In this document: positions 8,129 to 15,949 of the stretch, piece after piece | Position numbering within the stretch: position 1 is the stretch's first letter | How the letters are laid out: each line of letters opens with the position of its first letter | Source: Clostridium sp. UBA2485 | Lineage (GTDB): Bacteria; Bacillota; Clostridia; Clostridiales; Clostridiaceae | Assembly: GCF_002341865.1 (NCBI RefSeq) | Contig: NZ_DDOV01000103.1 | Coordinates: 505 to 24,328 of the forward strand | Reading direction: 5' to 3' | Length of the DNA stretch: 23,824 nt | Program-made: the position numbers and the translations under genes | The notes under the pieces: model-generated | Database searches by the model: none | The model's input: the letters and a program-made list of their open reading frames with translations, nothing else | What the model was told of the DNA's origin: nothing

Positions 8129-9151
8129 CTATACTTTTGCTTTTAATAGCAGATACACAAAATAAGGTATGCCAACTATAGAAATAACAATTCCAACAGA
8201 CAATTCTGCTGGAGCAAATACTGTTCTTCCAATAAAATCGGAAACTATAACCAATAACATTCCTATTAATCCAGCTACTGGAATGGCTCTCTTATGTTGT
8301 ATTCCAACTAAACTCTTTGAAATATGAGGTGCAAGTAATCCTACAAATCCAATATTACCTGATACAGAAACACATGCACTAACAATGCCTATGGCTGACA
8401 ATAATAATATAGCTTTTTCCCTTTCAGTAGATATTCCTAGACTTTTAACTGTATTTTCTTCTAATTGAAAGAGATCTAAGATAAATGCTTTTTTTAAAAT
8501 AACAGGAAATAAAACAACTACCCAAGGTATTATAGATAAAATATATTTCCAATTGGCATTCCATATACTTCCGTTAATCCAAACTGTAGCCATTTCAAAA
8601 TCTGAAGGGTTCATTTTTAAGGATATAAATAATGAAACTGCTCCTAAGCCTGAACTTATTGCTATCCCTACTAAAATAAGCCTTTGTGTATCCAACCTGC
8701 CATTTTTCCAGGCAAAAAGATAAATTAATATAGCTGACGTAAGTCCACCCATTAAACCAAATAAAGGCATAGCAAAAACAGAAAACCATCCTGTATTATT
8801 AATATTCCCTTGGAATAGGAACATGAATAAAACAATTGCCATTCCAGCTCCTGCATTTATACCTAAAATTCCTGGATCAGCTAAACCATTTTTCGTTACT
8901 CCTTGAATTACTGTTCCCGCAATTCCAAATCCAAATCCTACTAAAGCTCCAATTACAACTCTAGGAAGACGAAATTCAAATATAACCAAATCATTATTTG
9001 GATCAGGATTTATTCTAAATATTGTATCTATCAAATCCTTAATAGAAATATCATAAGTACCATTACTTATACTTATATACATTGCTGCTAAAATTAAAAT
9101 AATACTTACTACAATTACAGTACTATATCTTTTTAAAGAATCTCTACGCAT
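8129..9151 (-). CDS. FecCD-family ABC transporter permease (second subunit)
   Basis: The protein has 340 residues with about ten hydrophobic segments, as in the BtuC/FecD/FhuB-type permease family. Signature pieces are FEFRLPRVVIGALVGFGFGIAGTVIQGVTKNGLADPGILGI near the N-terminus and GFVGLLAPHISKSLVG in the ATPase-coupling region. It pairs with the neighbouring permease to form the transmembrane channel. The start is fixed by AAGGAGGG just upstream, and the gene overlaps the preceding permease by 8 nt, indicating translational coupling. The ligand is probably an iron chelate, given the family and the Fur box of the operon. Confidence 0.93.
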   Translation of the reverse strand: MRRDSLKRYSTVIVVSIILILAAMYISISNGTYDISIKDLIDTIFRINPDPNNDLVIFEFRLPRVVIGALVGFGFGIAGTVIQGVTKNGLADPGILGINAGAGMAIVLFMFLFQGNINNTGWFSVFAMPLFGLMGGLTSAILIYLFAWKNGRLDTQRLILVGIAISSGLGAVSLFISLKMNPSDFEMATVWINGSIWNANWKYILSIIPWVVVLFPVILKKAFILDLFQLEENTVKSLGISTEREKAILLLSAIGIVSACVSVSGNIGFVGLLAPHISKSLVGIQHKRAIPVAGLIGMLLVIVSDFIGRTVFAPAELSVGIVISIVGIPYFVYLLLKAKV

Positions 9152-10151
9152 TTTTTTGCCCTCCTTTAGTCCTTGCTAAATATAAAAAGAAAGGCACCCC
9201 TATAAGAGAAGTTACAACTCCTATTGGTGTTTCAAATGGATAATTCAAAAATCTACTTACTATATCACAAACTGCTAAAAATATAGCTCCAGTAACCGCA
9301 GAGCATGGAATAATCCACCTATAATCACTTCCAATTAAAAATCTAATTATATGAGGTATTATAAGCCCAATGAAAGCTATTTTCCCTGCCAAAGCTACTG
9401 ATATTCCTGTTAGTATAACAACCGTAGTCATAGCAATAATTTTTATAAGTCCAGTTCTTTGTCCAAGACTAATTGAAATTTCATCCCCCAAAGATAATAT
9501 TGTTATAGATTTAGATATTGCCATTGCAGCTATCATTCCCACTATAGCAAAAGGTATTATAAACTTTATTTTATCTGGGGTAATTTGATGAAGCCTAGCA
9601 TTGTACCAAAAACTTATGTTTTGTGAAACTTGAAAATATGTAGATAAAGCCAAAGAAATACTACTTAAAAAAGCACCTGTAATTGTTCCAATAATGGCAA
9701 GCTTTACTGGTGACATTCCATTTGGCAAAAGGGATGCTAGTCCAAAAATTATTAATGCTCCAATGGCAGAACCTATAAAAGAACCAATAATTAAACTCAA
9801 TGAAGATGCTTCTGGGAAAAATATCATACAAATTGTAACTACAAAAACTGAGCCATCGGAAACTCCCATAATAGAAGGGGATGCAAGGTAGTTCCTTGTC
9901 ACCCCCTGCATTAATGCTCCAGATACTGCTAAAAATGCTCCAATTAAAAGTGCACTTATAACTCTCGGTAAACGAGAATACATTATAATTTGATGATTTA
10001 CGTTGGTTGAATCAAAATTTAAGAAAGCATCTCTTATTATGTTTATATCAATGTCCTTTGCTCCATATAGGATCGATAAAACCACTGTTAACACTATAAC
10101 TATTGGCGATATTGATAAAATTAACATTGGTTTTGAAATCTTTTTTGACAT
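9144..10151 (-). CDS. FecCD-family ABC transporter permease (first subunit)
   Basis: The protein has 335 residues and the same fold as its downstream neighbour. Key stretches are YSRLPRVISALLIGAFLAVSGALMQGVTRNYLASPSIMGV, which holds the LPR and QG signatures, and AFIGLIIPHIIRFLIG near the C-terminus (coupling helix). AGGAGTG lies about 11 nt upstream of the ATG, a slightly long spacing. The gap from the lipoprotein gene is 20 nt and the overlap with the next permease is 8 nt, so all four genes form one operon. Two non-identical permeases, rather than one homodimer, is usual for ferric-siderophore importers of Firmicutes. Confidence 0.93.
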   Translation of the reverse strand: MSKKISKPMLILSISPIVIVLTVVLSILYGAKDIDINIIRDAFLNFDSTNVNHQIIMYSRLPRVISALLIGAFLAVSGALMQGVTRNYLASPSIMGVSDGSVFVVTICMIFFPEASSLSLIIGSFIGSAIGALIIFGLASLLPNGMSPVKLAIIGTITGAFLSSISLALSTYFQVSQNISFWYNARLHQITPDKIKFIIPFAIVGMIAAMAISKSITILSLGDEISISLGQRTGLIKIIAMTTVVILTGISVALAGKIAFIGLIIPHIIRFLIGSDYRWIIPCSAVTGAIFLAVCDIVSRFLNYPFETPIGVVTSLIGVPFFLYLARTKGGQKNA

Positions 10152-10171
10152 AACACTATTTTCACTCCTAA

Positions 10172-11161
10172 TTATTTAGATAACTCTGATACAGCCGCCT
10201 TTAAGAAATTTGATTTACTCCAAGCAGTTCCCCCTTGACCCAATGGATCAACAGTATTTACAAAAACTTTTCCTTCTTTTACTGCATTAATACTTTTCCA
10301 AATTGGATTATTGTTTAGTTCTTCTAATGCTTTAGGCTTGTCTGCATTTTCATTCTCTGAAAATTGAACAAAAATATAATCTGGATTTAATTCTGAAAAC
10401 TTTTCTAGTGAAATCTCTTCTTGAGCTTTTGCAGCCTTAACTGGTTCTGGAGCTGTTAATCCTAAATCATTATAAAGGACTGGATTAAAGAATACAGTTT
10501 CAGGATAAATAAATATATTGCCGCTTCTTATTCTTATAGTAACTACTTTTTTATCTTTCATTTTATCACCAAGTTTTTCCTTAGCTTCTTTTGCATCTTC
10601 TTTATATTTCTCTATAATTTCTTTTGCTTTATCTTCTTTACCACTTAATTGACCCATAAGCATAAGGTTATCTTCCCAATCTGTAGATATGTGTGAAACT
10701 GGTATAGTATCCTTTACTTTGTTTAACTTTTCTAAAGTTTCAGCTGGAAATTTAGTTGATCCTAATATTATATCTGGTTTTAATGATAAAATAGTTTCAA
10801 TATTAGGTTGAATTTTCTCTCCTATAGGTTTTGTTTCAGCTGTTATTTCTTTAAACATTGCTGGAAATTCTCCACCTACAGTAATTGCACCTAAAGGTTT
10901 TACATCAAGTATTAATGCATCTTCCATTGACTCCATAGTTCCTGTTATAACAATCTTTGCATCTTTACTTGGTACTGTATAATCTTTTCCTAAATAGCTT
11001 ATTTTCTTTTCTTTGTTTTCTTGCTGTGATTCGTTGGTACTTTGTTGTACTTCCTTATTACCATTTGATGCATTTTCTTCGCTATTATTTTTACTACCAC
11101 AGCCAGTTACACCAACAGCCACCAATGCTGATAAAGTTAATACTAATAATCTTTTTTTCAT
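10172..11161 (-). CDS. Siderophore-type ABC transporter substrate-binding lipoprotein
   Basis: The protein has about 329 residues. A lipoprotein signal peptide ends at VGVTGCGS (lipobox Cys21), followed by a Ser/Asn/Gln/Glu-rich linker. The mature part is a class III periplasmic-binding-protein fold as in FeuA/FhuD (AKIVITGTMESMEDALILDVKPLGA; LKPDIILGST; LNPDYIFVQFSE). It would capture a chelate outside the membrane and deliver it to the two permeases. ATG 11161 is preferred because GGGGAG is 9 nt upstream; ATG 11167 is only 3 nt from that site. It is first in the operon, behind a sigma-A promoter with a Fur box. The ligand could be a ferric siderophore, heme or another metal chelate. Confidence 0.92.
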   Translation of the reverse strand: MKKRLLVLTLSALVAVGVTGCGSKNNSEENASNGNKEVQQSTNESQQENKEKKISYLGKDYTVPSKDAKIVITGTMESMEDALILDVKPLGAITVGGEFPAMFKEITAETKPIGEKIQPNIETILSLKPDIILGSTKFPAETLEKLNKVKDTIPVSHISTDWEDNLMLMGQLSGKEDKAKEIIEKYKEDAKEAKEKLGDKMKDKKVVTIRIRSGNIFIYPETVFFNPVLYNDLGLTAPEPVKAAKAQEEISLEKFSELNPDYIFVQFSENENADKPKALEELNNNPIWKSINAVKEGKVFVNTVDPLGQGGTAWSKSNFLKAAVSELSK

Positions 11162-11201
11162 TAACATCTACTCCCCTTTAATATGTTATGTATTTTTATG
11201 T

Positions 11202-11250
11202 GCATATAAGTGCTTAACCTACTAAGATTAAAATTTAAGTACTTATATGC
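11202..11250 (-). promoter_or_regulatory. Long hairpin in the 5' leader of the ABC importer mRNA
   Basis: A 16-bp stem (one G-U pair) is formed by GCATATAAGTGCTTAA and TTAAGTACTTATATGC around a 17-nt loop. It lies about 40 nt before the lipoprotein start codon and has no U-tract, so it is not a terminator. The leader also holds the perfect palindrome GTTTATATATAAAC (11281-11294). Confidence 0.6.
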
Positions 11251-11302
11251 CATATGTAATTAAATTCAATATAAGGCTTTGTTTATATATAAACTTTTTA
11301 TT

Positions 11303-11352
11303 GATAATGAATATCATTATTGATTATACTTATTAATAGTTATATTTGTCAA
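11303..11352 (-). promoter_or_regulatory. Fur-regulated promoter of the siderophore importer operon
   Basis: Minus strand: -35 TTGACA (11352-11347), an 18-nt spacer and -10 TATAAT (11328-11323). Immediately downstream, 11303-11321 reads GATAATGAATATCATTATT on the plus strand, matching the Fur consensus GATAATGATAATCATTATC at 17 of 19 positions. Fur-Fe would cover the transcription start, so the operon should be expressed under iron starvation. Confidence 0.85.
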
Positions 11353-11590
11353 TAAATTATTTATTTTCCTTGTAAAAATTATGCTATATATATTTCTTTT
11401 ACGTAGAACAATCTTTAATTAGCTTGCTTTTACAGCATCTAAACCACTTATTATAAATATCTAAAATAAAATTATTAGTAAAAAAATATATGCAAACTTT
11501 TATTTATAAATCAATTAAGCGGTACTATACAATATATGATATTTTTTAACCTAAACTTAAAATAATTCCAAGATTTAGATGTTTATCTAC

Positions 11591-11657
11591 TTGCCCATTT
11601 TTTAGTTAGATGATATAATTCAGTTTGTTTATATTCTTGATAATGATTATCATTATC
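11591..11657 (+). promoter_or_regulatory. Fur-regulated promoter of the nitrogenase-like operon
   Basis: Plus strand: -35 TTGCCC (11591-11596), a 17-nt spacer and -10 TATAAT (11614-11619) extended by an upstream TGA. About 20 nt downstream lies GATAATGATTATCATTATC (11639-11657), a perfect 19-bp Fur box containing the 7-1-7 core TGATAATGATTATCA. The stretch 11353-11590 between the two divergent promoters shows nothing recognisable. Confidence 0.85.
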
Positions 11658-11712
11658 TTGCATAAATAATATATAACAATAAATAGTCAAACTTAAAATA
11701 GGGGGATTATAA

Positions 11713-12474
11713 ATGAAAAGAATTGCAATATATGGGAAAGGTGGAATAGGTAAATCTACAACAGTATCTAACATTTCTGCTGCACTTTCTGCTATGGGAA
11801 AGAGAGTATTACAAATTGGCTGTGATCCTAAAGCAGATTCAACTAGAAATTTAACTTATGGGAAACCTATTCCAACTGTACTTGAAACCTTAAGAAATAT
11901 CGATGATAGTGATTTAACTTTAAAAGATTTAGTATTTGAAAGTGACAGTGGAGTTCTTTGTGTAGAAGCAGGTGGACCTATGCCAGGAGTGGGATGTGCA
12001 GGAAGAGGTATAATAACTGCCTTTGAAAAATTAGAAGAACTTGATGCCTATGAATACTATAAGCCTGATGTAGTTCTTTATGACGTTCTAGGAGATGTAG
12101 TTTGCGGCGGTTTTTCTATGCCAATAAGAGGAGGCTATGCTGATGAAGTATGCATTGTCACCTCTGGAGAAATGATGTCTCTTTACGCAGCAAGTAATAT
12201 TTCCTATGCCGTAAAAAACTTTGGAAAAATGGGCTATGCTTCTCTAAAAGGTCTCATTTTTAACGCTAAAAACTTTGAAGGTGAAAAAGAATTGGTAGAA
12301 AAAACTGCAGAAGAAATTGAAACGGAAATAATTTATAGCATAGCTAGAGATCCACTAGTTCAGAAAGCAGAAGCTATGGGTATGACTGTTGTACAAGCAT
12401 TTCCAGATAGTGAAATGACAAAAAAATATCATAATCTTGCGAATATAATTTACGGAAATAAAATTAATGAATAA
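11713..12474 (+). CDS. Nitrogenase Fe-protein homologue (NifH/BchL superfamily), predicted reductase component
   Basis: The protein has 253 residues. It has the P-loop GKGGIGKST (residues 8-16), DPKADST (switch I, Asp43), the two [4Fe-4S] ligands Cys95 in PGVGCAGRG and Cys131 in GDVVCGGFSMPIRGG, DVLGD (switch II), and Arg98 at the position that is ADP-ribosylated in true NifH. A homodimer would hydrolyse ATP and pass electrons to the D/K-like complex encoded downstream. It is shorter than NifH (about 270-290) and lacks a long C-terminal tail. It is first gene of the operon, with AGGGGG ahead of the ATG and a perfect Fur box in the promoter, which is unlike nif regulation. It is confidently in the family; the acceptor reaction is unknown. 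Confidence 0.93.
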   Translation: MKRIAIYGKGGIGKSTTVSNISAALSAMGKRVLQIGCDPKADSTRNLTYGKPIPTVLETLRNIDDSDLTLKDLVFESDSGVLCVEAGGPMPGVGCAGRGIITAFEKLEELDAYEYYKPDVVLYDVLGDVVCGGFSMPIRGGYADEVCIVTSGEMMSLYAASNISYAVKNFGKMGYASLKGLIFNAKNFEGEKELVEKTAEEIETEIIYSIARDPLVQKAEAMGMTVVQAFPDSEMTKKYHNLANIIYGNKINE

Positions 12475-12505
12475 ATTTTGTAAGATTATTTACAAGAGGT
12501 GAATT

Positions 12506-13822
12506 ATGGAAATTAATTCTATTTTAAAAGAAAATACTGATATTGATAATTTAAGAAAACTTTCAGATATAAAAAAAGATAAGGATATTAAGCAAGGTGC
12601 ACATGCCATTTATCCTGGTCCTAGATGTCCTCTTGCATTAGTAACTAATGTTTTTTCAGGAATAAAAGGAGCTTCAACGTTGATAGTTGGTACAGCTGAA
12701 TGCACTTATTACAATAAAAATATCTCCATATCCTCCAAGGATGAATTTGATGAAAATACTACTTGGTCTTATTCTTTAGATCCAAAGGAAGTTATTTTTG
12801 GCTGTAGAGATGGTGTTATTGAGGCATTGCAAGAAATAGATAAAACAGGTACAGAGGTAATAATTTTAGTATCTGCTTGCGTTCCTGAAATGATTGGTGA
12901 GGATTTTCAAGGAATAGCCCGTAAAGCAAATTCTATTTTAAATTCAAAGGTAATTCATATAAATGCTGCTCATTTTAAATGTTATAGTTCTGTTCCCTCA
13001 AAAGAAGCTTCTTTAAGTTCTCTTTGCGATATTATGGAAAAACAAAATGTTGAAAAAAATACTATTAATATATTAGGTGAGGGATCTAATAAGCTTCATA
13101 AAAGTGAAGTTATAACTTTGTTGAAAAATCATAATATAAAAGTTAATTGTACGATTCCACATAATCTAACAATTGATTCTTTACGTAAAGCTCCTTCTGC
13201 TGAGCTTTCTATTGTTACAGATATAGCAGCACTGCCATTAGCTGAAAAAATTTATGAGAAGTTTGGAACTCCATATGTTCTTTTTCCTCACCTTTTAGAT
13301 ATTGATGAAATAAAAAATGCTTACGAGGAAATAGCTAGTCATTTAGATATATCTATAGAAAGTGAAATAGAAGAACTTTATATAAAAACTAAAGAACAAA
13401 TAGAAACCTATAAACCTGTTCTTAAAGAAAAAATATTTGCCAGTGGATATATGACATTAGACCCATTTATTCATTCAGCATTTCTTTCATCTTTAGGGAT
13501 GAAACCAGTATACATAGAAGCAGATTATTTTTTTGATAAAAATAAATTATGGAGTAACAAAATACTTTCATTAGATTATAATCCTTATGTAGGACATACA
13601 TTTAATTTTAGTACTATAAATAGAGCTTTAAGTTCATTTCCTATAGATTACTTCTTTGGTTATACACCAATAGAAAAAAATGAAACATCATCTATGCAAT
13701 GTATAAGCTATAAAACTGGTGATTTTGAACTTGGATTTGAACAACCTTTAAGCCTCCTTAAAAATATCTGCTCCGTAGATAAATCTTATAATCATGAAAC
13801 TAATAAGGAGGTGCATGAATAG
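12506..13822 (+). CDS. Nitrogenase component 1-like subunit, NifD/NifE-type
   Basis: The protein has 438 residues. Three cysteines occupy the P-cluster positions of NifD: Cys41 (GPRCPLALV), Cys66 (VGTAECTYY) and Cys125 (LVSACVPEMIGEDF). At the position of the NifD cofactor ligand Cys275, the aligned segment (LSIVTDIAALPLAEKIYEKFGTPY) has Thr/Asp and no Cys. The homocitrate/His442 region is not recognisable. This pattern is expected of nitrogenase-like reductases, such as protochlorophyllide reductase or F430 biosynthesis enzymes, that carry a [4Fe-4S] cluster and no FeMo-cofactor. The gene is 31 nt after the Fe-protein gene and overlaps the next gene by 1 nt. Substrate unknown. Confidence 0.9.
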   Translation: MEINSILKENTDIDNLRKLSDIKKDKDIKQGAHAIYPGPRCPLALVTNVFSGIKGASTLIVGTAECTYYNKNISISSKDEFDENTTWSYSLDPKEVIFGCRDGVIEALQEIDKTGTEVIILVSACVPEMIGEDFQGIARKANSILNSKVIHINAAHFKCYSSVPSKEASLSSLCDIMEKQNVEKNTINILGEGSNKLHKSEVITLLKNHNIKVNCTIPHNLTIDSLRKAPSAELSIVTDIAALPLAEKIYEKFGTPYVLFPHLLDIDEIKNAYEEIASHLDISIESEIEELYIKTKEQIETYKPVLKEKIFASGYMTLDPFIHSAFLSSLGMKPVYIEADYFFDKNKLWSNKILSLDYNPYVGHTFNFSTINRALSSFPIDYFFGYTPIEKNETSSMQCISYKTGDFELGFEQPLSLLKNICSVDKSYNHETNKEVHE

Positions 13823-15030
13823 TGGCTCTTTATAAATACTATCCTATACCTTCTGATAGAATGGGATCACTTTGGACACTATTACCTATAAAAGATGCTT
13901 ATATACTAGAGTTTGGTACATCAGGAACTACTAGATTTGAATTAAACAGCTTTGCCAGAATGCAAGGTGAGCAAAATAGTAAAATCTTTACTACTCACTT
14001 AGATGAAACTGATATAGCGCTAGGAGAAATGACTCGTCTTGATAAAGCAATTGATGAAATTATTAAAGCTCATAATCCATCTGTACTTTTTGTTATGCCA
14101 TCTACCCTTTCAGCAACTATGGGATCAGATATTGCTATGAATTGTAGAAAATATCAAAAGAAGTATAGTAATACACAAATAATCCCTATAAAAAATGATG
14201 GCTTTCAAGGAAATTGGACTATGGGAATTCGAGATACACTGGATACCTTAGTAAAAACTCTTCCTATAGATGTGAAGAAAACAGAAAATTTAACTTTTAA
14301 TATAATAGGGTCTTGTGCAGATGATTTTAACTATCTTTCAGACATATATGAAATTAAGAGAATATTAAAGGAATGTTTTAATGCTAAGCCAATTTGTATA
14401 ATGACTTCTGATACTGATATTTCTGACATAAAATCTATGGGAGCATCTCATATAAATATTGTACTGAGAAATGAAGGTATTAATGCTGCTAAAACTTTAG
14501 AAAATCGTTTTGGAACGCCTTATGTTTTTGGAAAGCCTTACGGTCTTAAGGGAACTTTACAATGGATTGAAAAAATTTCAGAGACCTTAAAAGTGAAATA
14601 TAATGATGAATTTATAAAATCTGAAGTAAATGAGCTAGAAACTTCACTAAAAGTTGCATCATCTTATACTGCTCAATTTAACAAACCTTCAATTGTTATG
14701 GGAGGCCATTTTGATGTAGTGAGTGGAATAAGAGATTTTTTAAAGGATGAAGCTGGATTTAATATATCCTATGCATGGTGTACTTCTCCTGATATGAAAA
14801 CAGATACTATTCCATTTTATAAAGAAAATCAATGGGAAGAAATAATAAAAAAAGAAAATTATCAAATTCTTATGGGTAATGCTGTTACACTTAGTTTGTG
14901 TAAAAGTAAATGTAAAAAGATACAAATAGATATTCCAAATTATGAATTTTACTTTTTAAAATATCCTTATACACCTTATGTAGGTTTTAGAGGAGCATTG
15001 CATTTACTAAATAAATGCTTAAATCCTTAA
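13822..15030 (+). CDS. Nitrogenase component 1-like subunit, NifK/NifN-type lacking cluster cysteines
   Basis: The protein has 402 residues and starts at a GTG overlapping the previous stop, with AAGGAGGTG 10 nt upstream. The fold is recognisable: GEMTRLDKAIDEIIKAHNP before VLFVMPSTLSATMGSDI (compare NifK ...VSTTCMAEVIGDDL), VMGGHFDVVSGIRDFL in the third domain, and a C-terminal YVGFRGALHLLNKCLN matching NifK GYEGAMQIL. In a gap-free alignment from memory, the three NifK P-cluster cysteines fall on Ser11, Thr36 and Thr95. BchB Asp36, the oxygen ligand of dark protochlorophyllide reductase, also falls on Thr36. Any shared cluster would therefore be held by the D-like partner alone or by an unusual ligand. 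The heterotetramer's substrate is unknown. Confidence 0.88.
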   Translation: MALYKYYPIPSDRMGSLWTLLPIKDAYILEFGTSGTTRFELNSFARMQGEQNSKIFTTHLDETDIALGEMTRLDKAIDEIIKAHNPSVLFVMPSTLSATMGSDIAMNCRKYQKKYSNTQIIPIKNDGFQGNWTMGIRDTLDTLVKTLPIDVKKTENLTFNIIGSCADDFNYLSDIYEIKRILKECFNAKPICIMTSDTDISDIKSMGASHINIVLRNEGINAAKTLENRFGTPYVFGKPYGLKGTLQWIEKISETLKVKYNDEFIKSEVNELETSLKVASSYTAQFNKPSIVMGGHFDVVSGIRDFLKDEAGFNISYAWCTSPDMKTDTIPFYKENQWEEIIKKENYQILMGNAVTLSLCKSKCKKIQIDIPNYEFYFLKYPYTPYVGFRGALHLLNKCLNP

Positions 15031-15037
15031 AATACCG

Positions 15038-15399
15038 CACAGTTTACAATGTAGAATTATAAATAAGCTAATTTTTTCCTTCTAATGTATTGTTCATTTC
15101 CACCTCTGTGGAACAGCTTAACCAATGGAGAATTGAGAATGGAAATTTGATAATTATGGTTGAAATTAATTTTGCAAATTAATTTCTTTAGATAGATTTT
15201 TAATAAAATAATTTAAGGCTTCTCCATAAAGGAGAAGTATCAATAATTGTCCATTGTCAATCATCAATTCGTATTGTATAAGGGTTCCCCTGAGGTGCAG
15301 TATAATTCGAAACAATACCTATAAACTTAACTATAATAAATATACGTATTACAATTAAAGTATTAGTTAATATATTAAATACTACAGTTGTAAACTGTG
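15038..15399. repeat. Region bounded by a 17-bp near-perfect inverted repeat
   Basis: CACAGTTTACAATGTAG (15038-15054) is inverted at 15382-15399 as CTACAGTTGTAAACTGTG, with a single extra base. The pair encloses a dispersed element (15123-15270) and about 110 bp of unrecognised AT-rich sequence, with no ORF. It begins 8 nt after the NifK-like stop codon. It could be a non-autonomous element with another inserted inside. No clear target duplication is seen. Confidence 0.45.
15123..15270. repeat. Dispersed small inverted-repeat element
   Basis: It shares with the elements at 4946 and 23640 the block TGAAATTAATTTTGCAAATT followed by AATTTCTTTAGATAGATTTT, a variable hairpin (here CTTCTCC-ataaa-GGAGAAG) and a right end CCATTGTCAATCATCAATT. 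It is non-coding. Confidence 0.65.
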
Positions 15400-15456
15400 T
15401 TTTATAAATTTAATAATTATAATTACAACATTAAAAAACATTAACTTTTTCCCATG

Positions 15457-15495
15457 AAGACAGCTTTGAAATATATAAGCCGTCTTTTATTTTAT
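15457..15495 (+). terminator. Probable terminator of the nitrogenase-like operon
   Basis: The arms AAGACAGCTT and AAGCCGTCTT (one wobble) are followed on the plus strand by TTATTTTAT. It is about 430 nt beyond the NifK-like stop and touches the mmcQ stop codon on the other strand. On the minus strand the following bases are not T-rich. Confidence 0.6.
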
Positions 15496-15848
15496 CCAAT
15501 AATATCTTTTTGCATTTTCTTACTCAAAGAATTTAATACTAATTCATATGACATATCTATCATTTGTTTTAAAATATCATCTGGAACCTCACCATCTAAA
15601 TATACAGAGTTCCAGTGTTGTTTATTCATATAATACCCTGCAACAATGTCTTTATATTCTTCTCGTAAATGTTGTCCAAATAGTGGTTCACACTTTAATG
15701 TAATAATTGTTTTTTTATCTTTGTCTCCCCCCTGCATAGCAAACATTTTACCTCCTATGAGATATCTTGTTGCATCCCATTCTATCTTAAAGTCTTTTTC
15801 TGCTTCACCTTTAGAAAGACAATACTCATCAAGCCATTCATATTTCAT
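15492..15848 (-). CDS. MmcQ/YjbR family protein
   Basis: The protein has 118 residues, the typical length for this small single-domain family with a CyaY-like fold (YjbR/DUF419). The recognisable core is TIITLKCEPLFGQHLREEYKDIVAGYYMNKQHWNSVYLDGEVPDDILKQMIDMSYELVL, matching the family pattern of a K-C-x-P stretch, a central PAYHMNKxHWxxV-like motif and a C-terminal helix. The family is sometimes labelled DNA-binding, but its cellular role is not established. ATG 15848 was chosen because AAGGTG lies just upstream; an upstream in-frame TTG at 15863 overlaps that site. It appears to be a single gene, separated from its neighbour by about 100 nt. Confidence 0.88.
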   Translation of the reverse strand: MKYEWLDEYCLSKGEAEKDFKIEWDATRYLIGGKMFAMQGGDKDKKTIITLKCEPLFGQHLREEYKDIVAGYYMNKQHWNSVYLDGEVPDDILKQMIDMSYELVLNSLSKKMQKDIIG

Positions 15849-15949
15849 ATAAAACACCTTCAATTCTAATTAATAAATTACATCTTAATATAAAACAATT
15901 GTGTAACTTATTTAACTTATTTATGCAATAATTATAACATTATTTTCTG

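Noticed and set aside
11713..15030. Authentic nitrogen-fixing nitrogenase
   Set aside because: K-subunit cluster cysteines and recognisable cofactor ligands are missing, the subunits are short, no accessory nif genes are adjacent, and control is by Fur.
15280..15312. tRNA fragment suggested by GGTTCCCCTGAGGTGC
   Set aside because: No acceptor or anticodon arm can be built around it.
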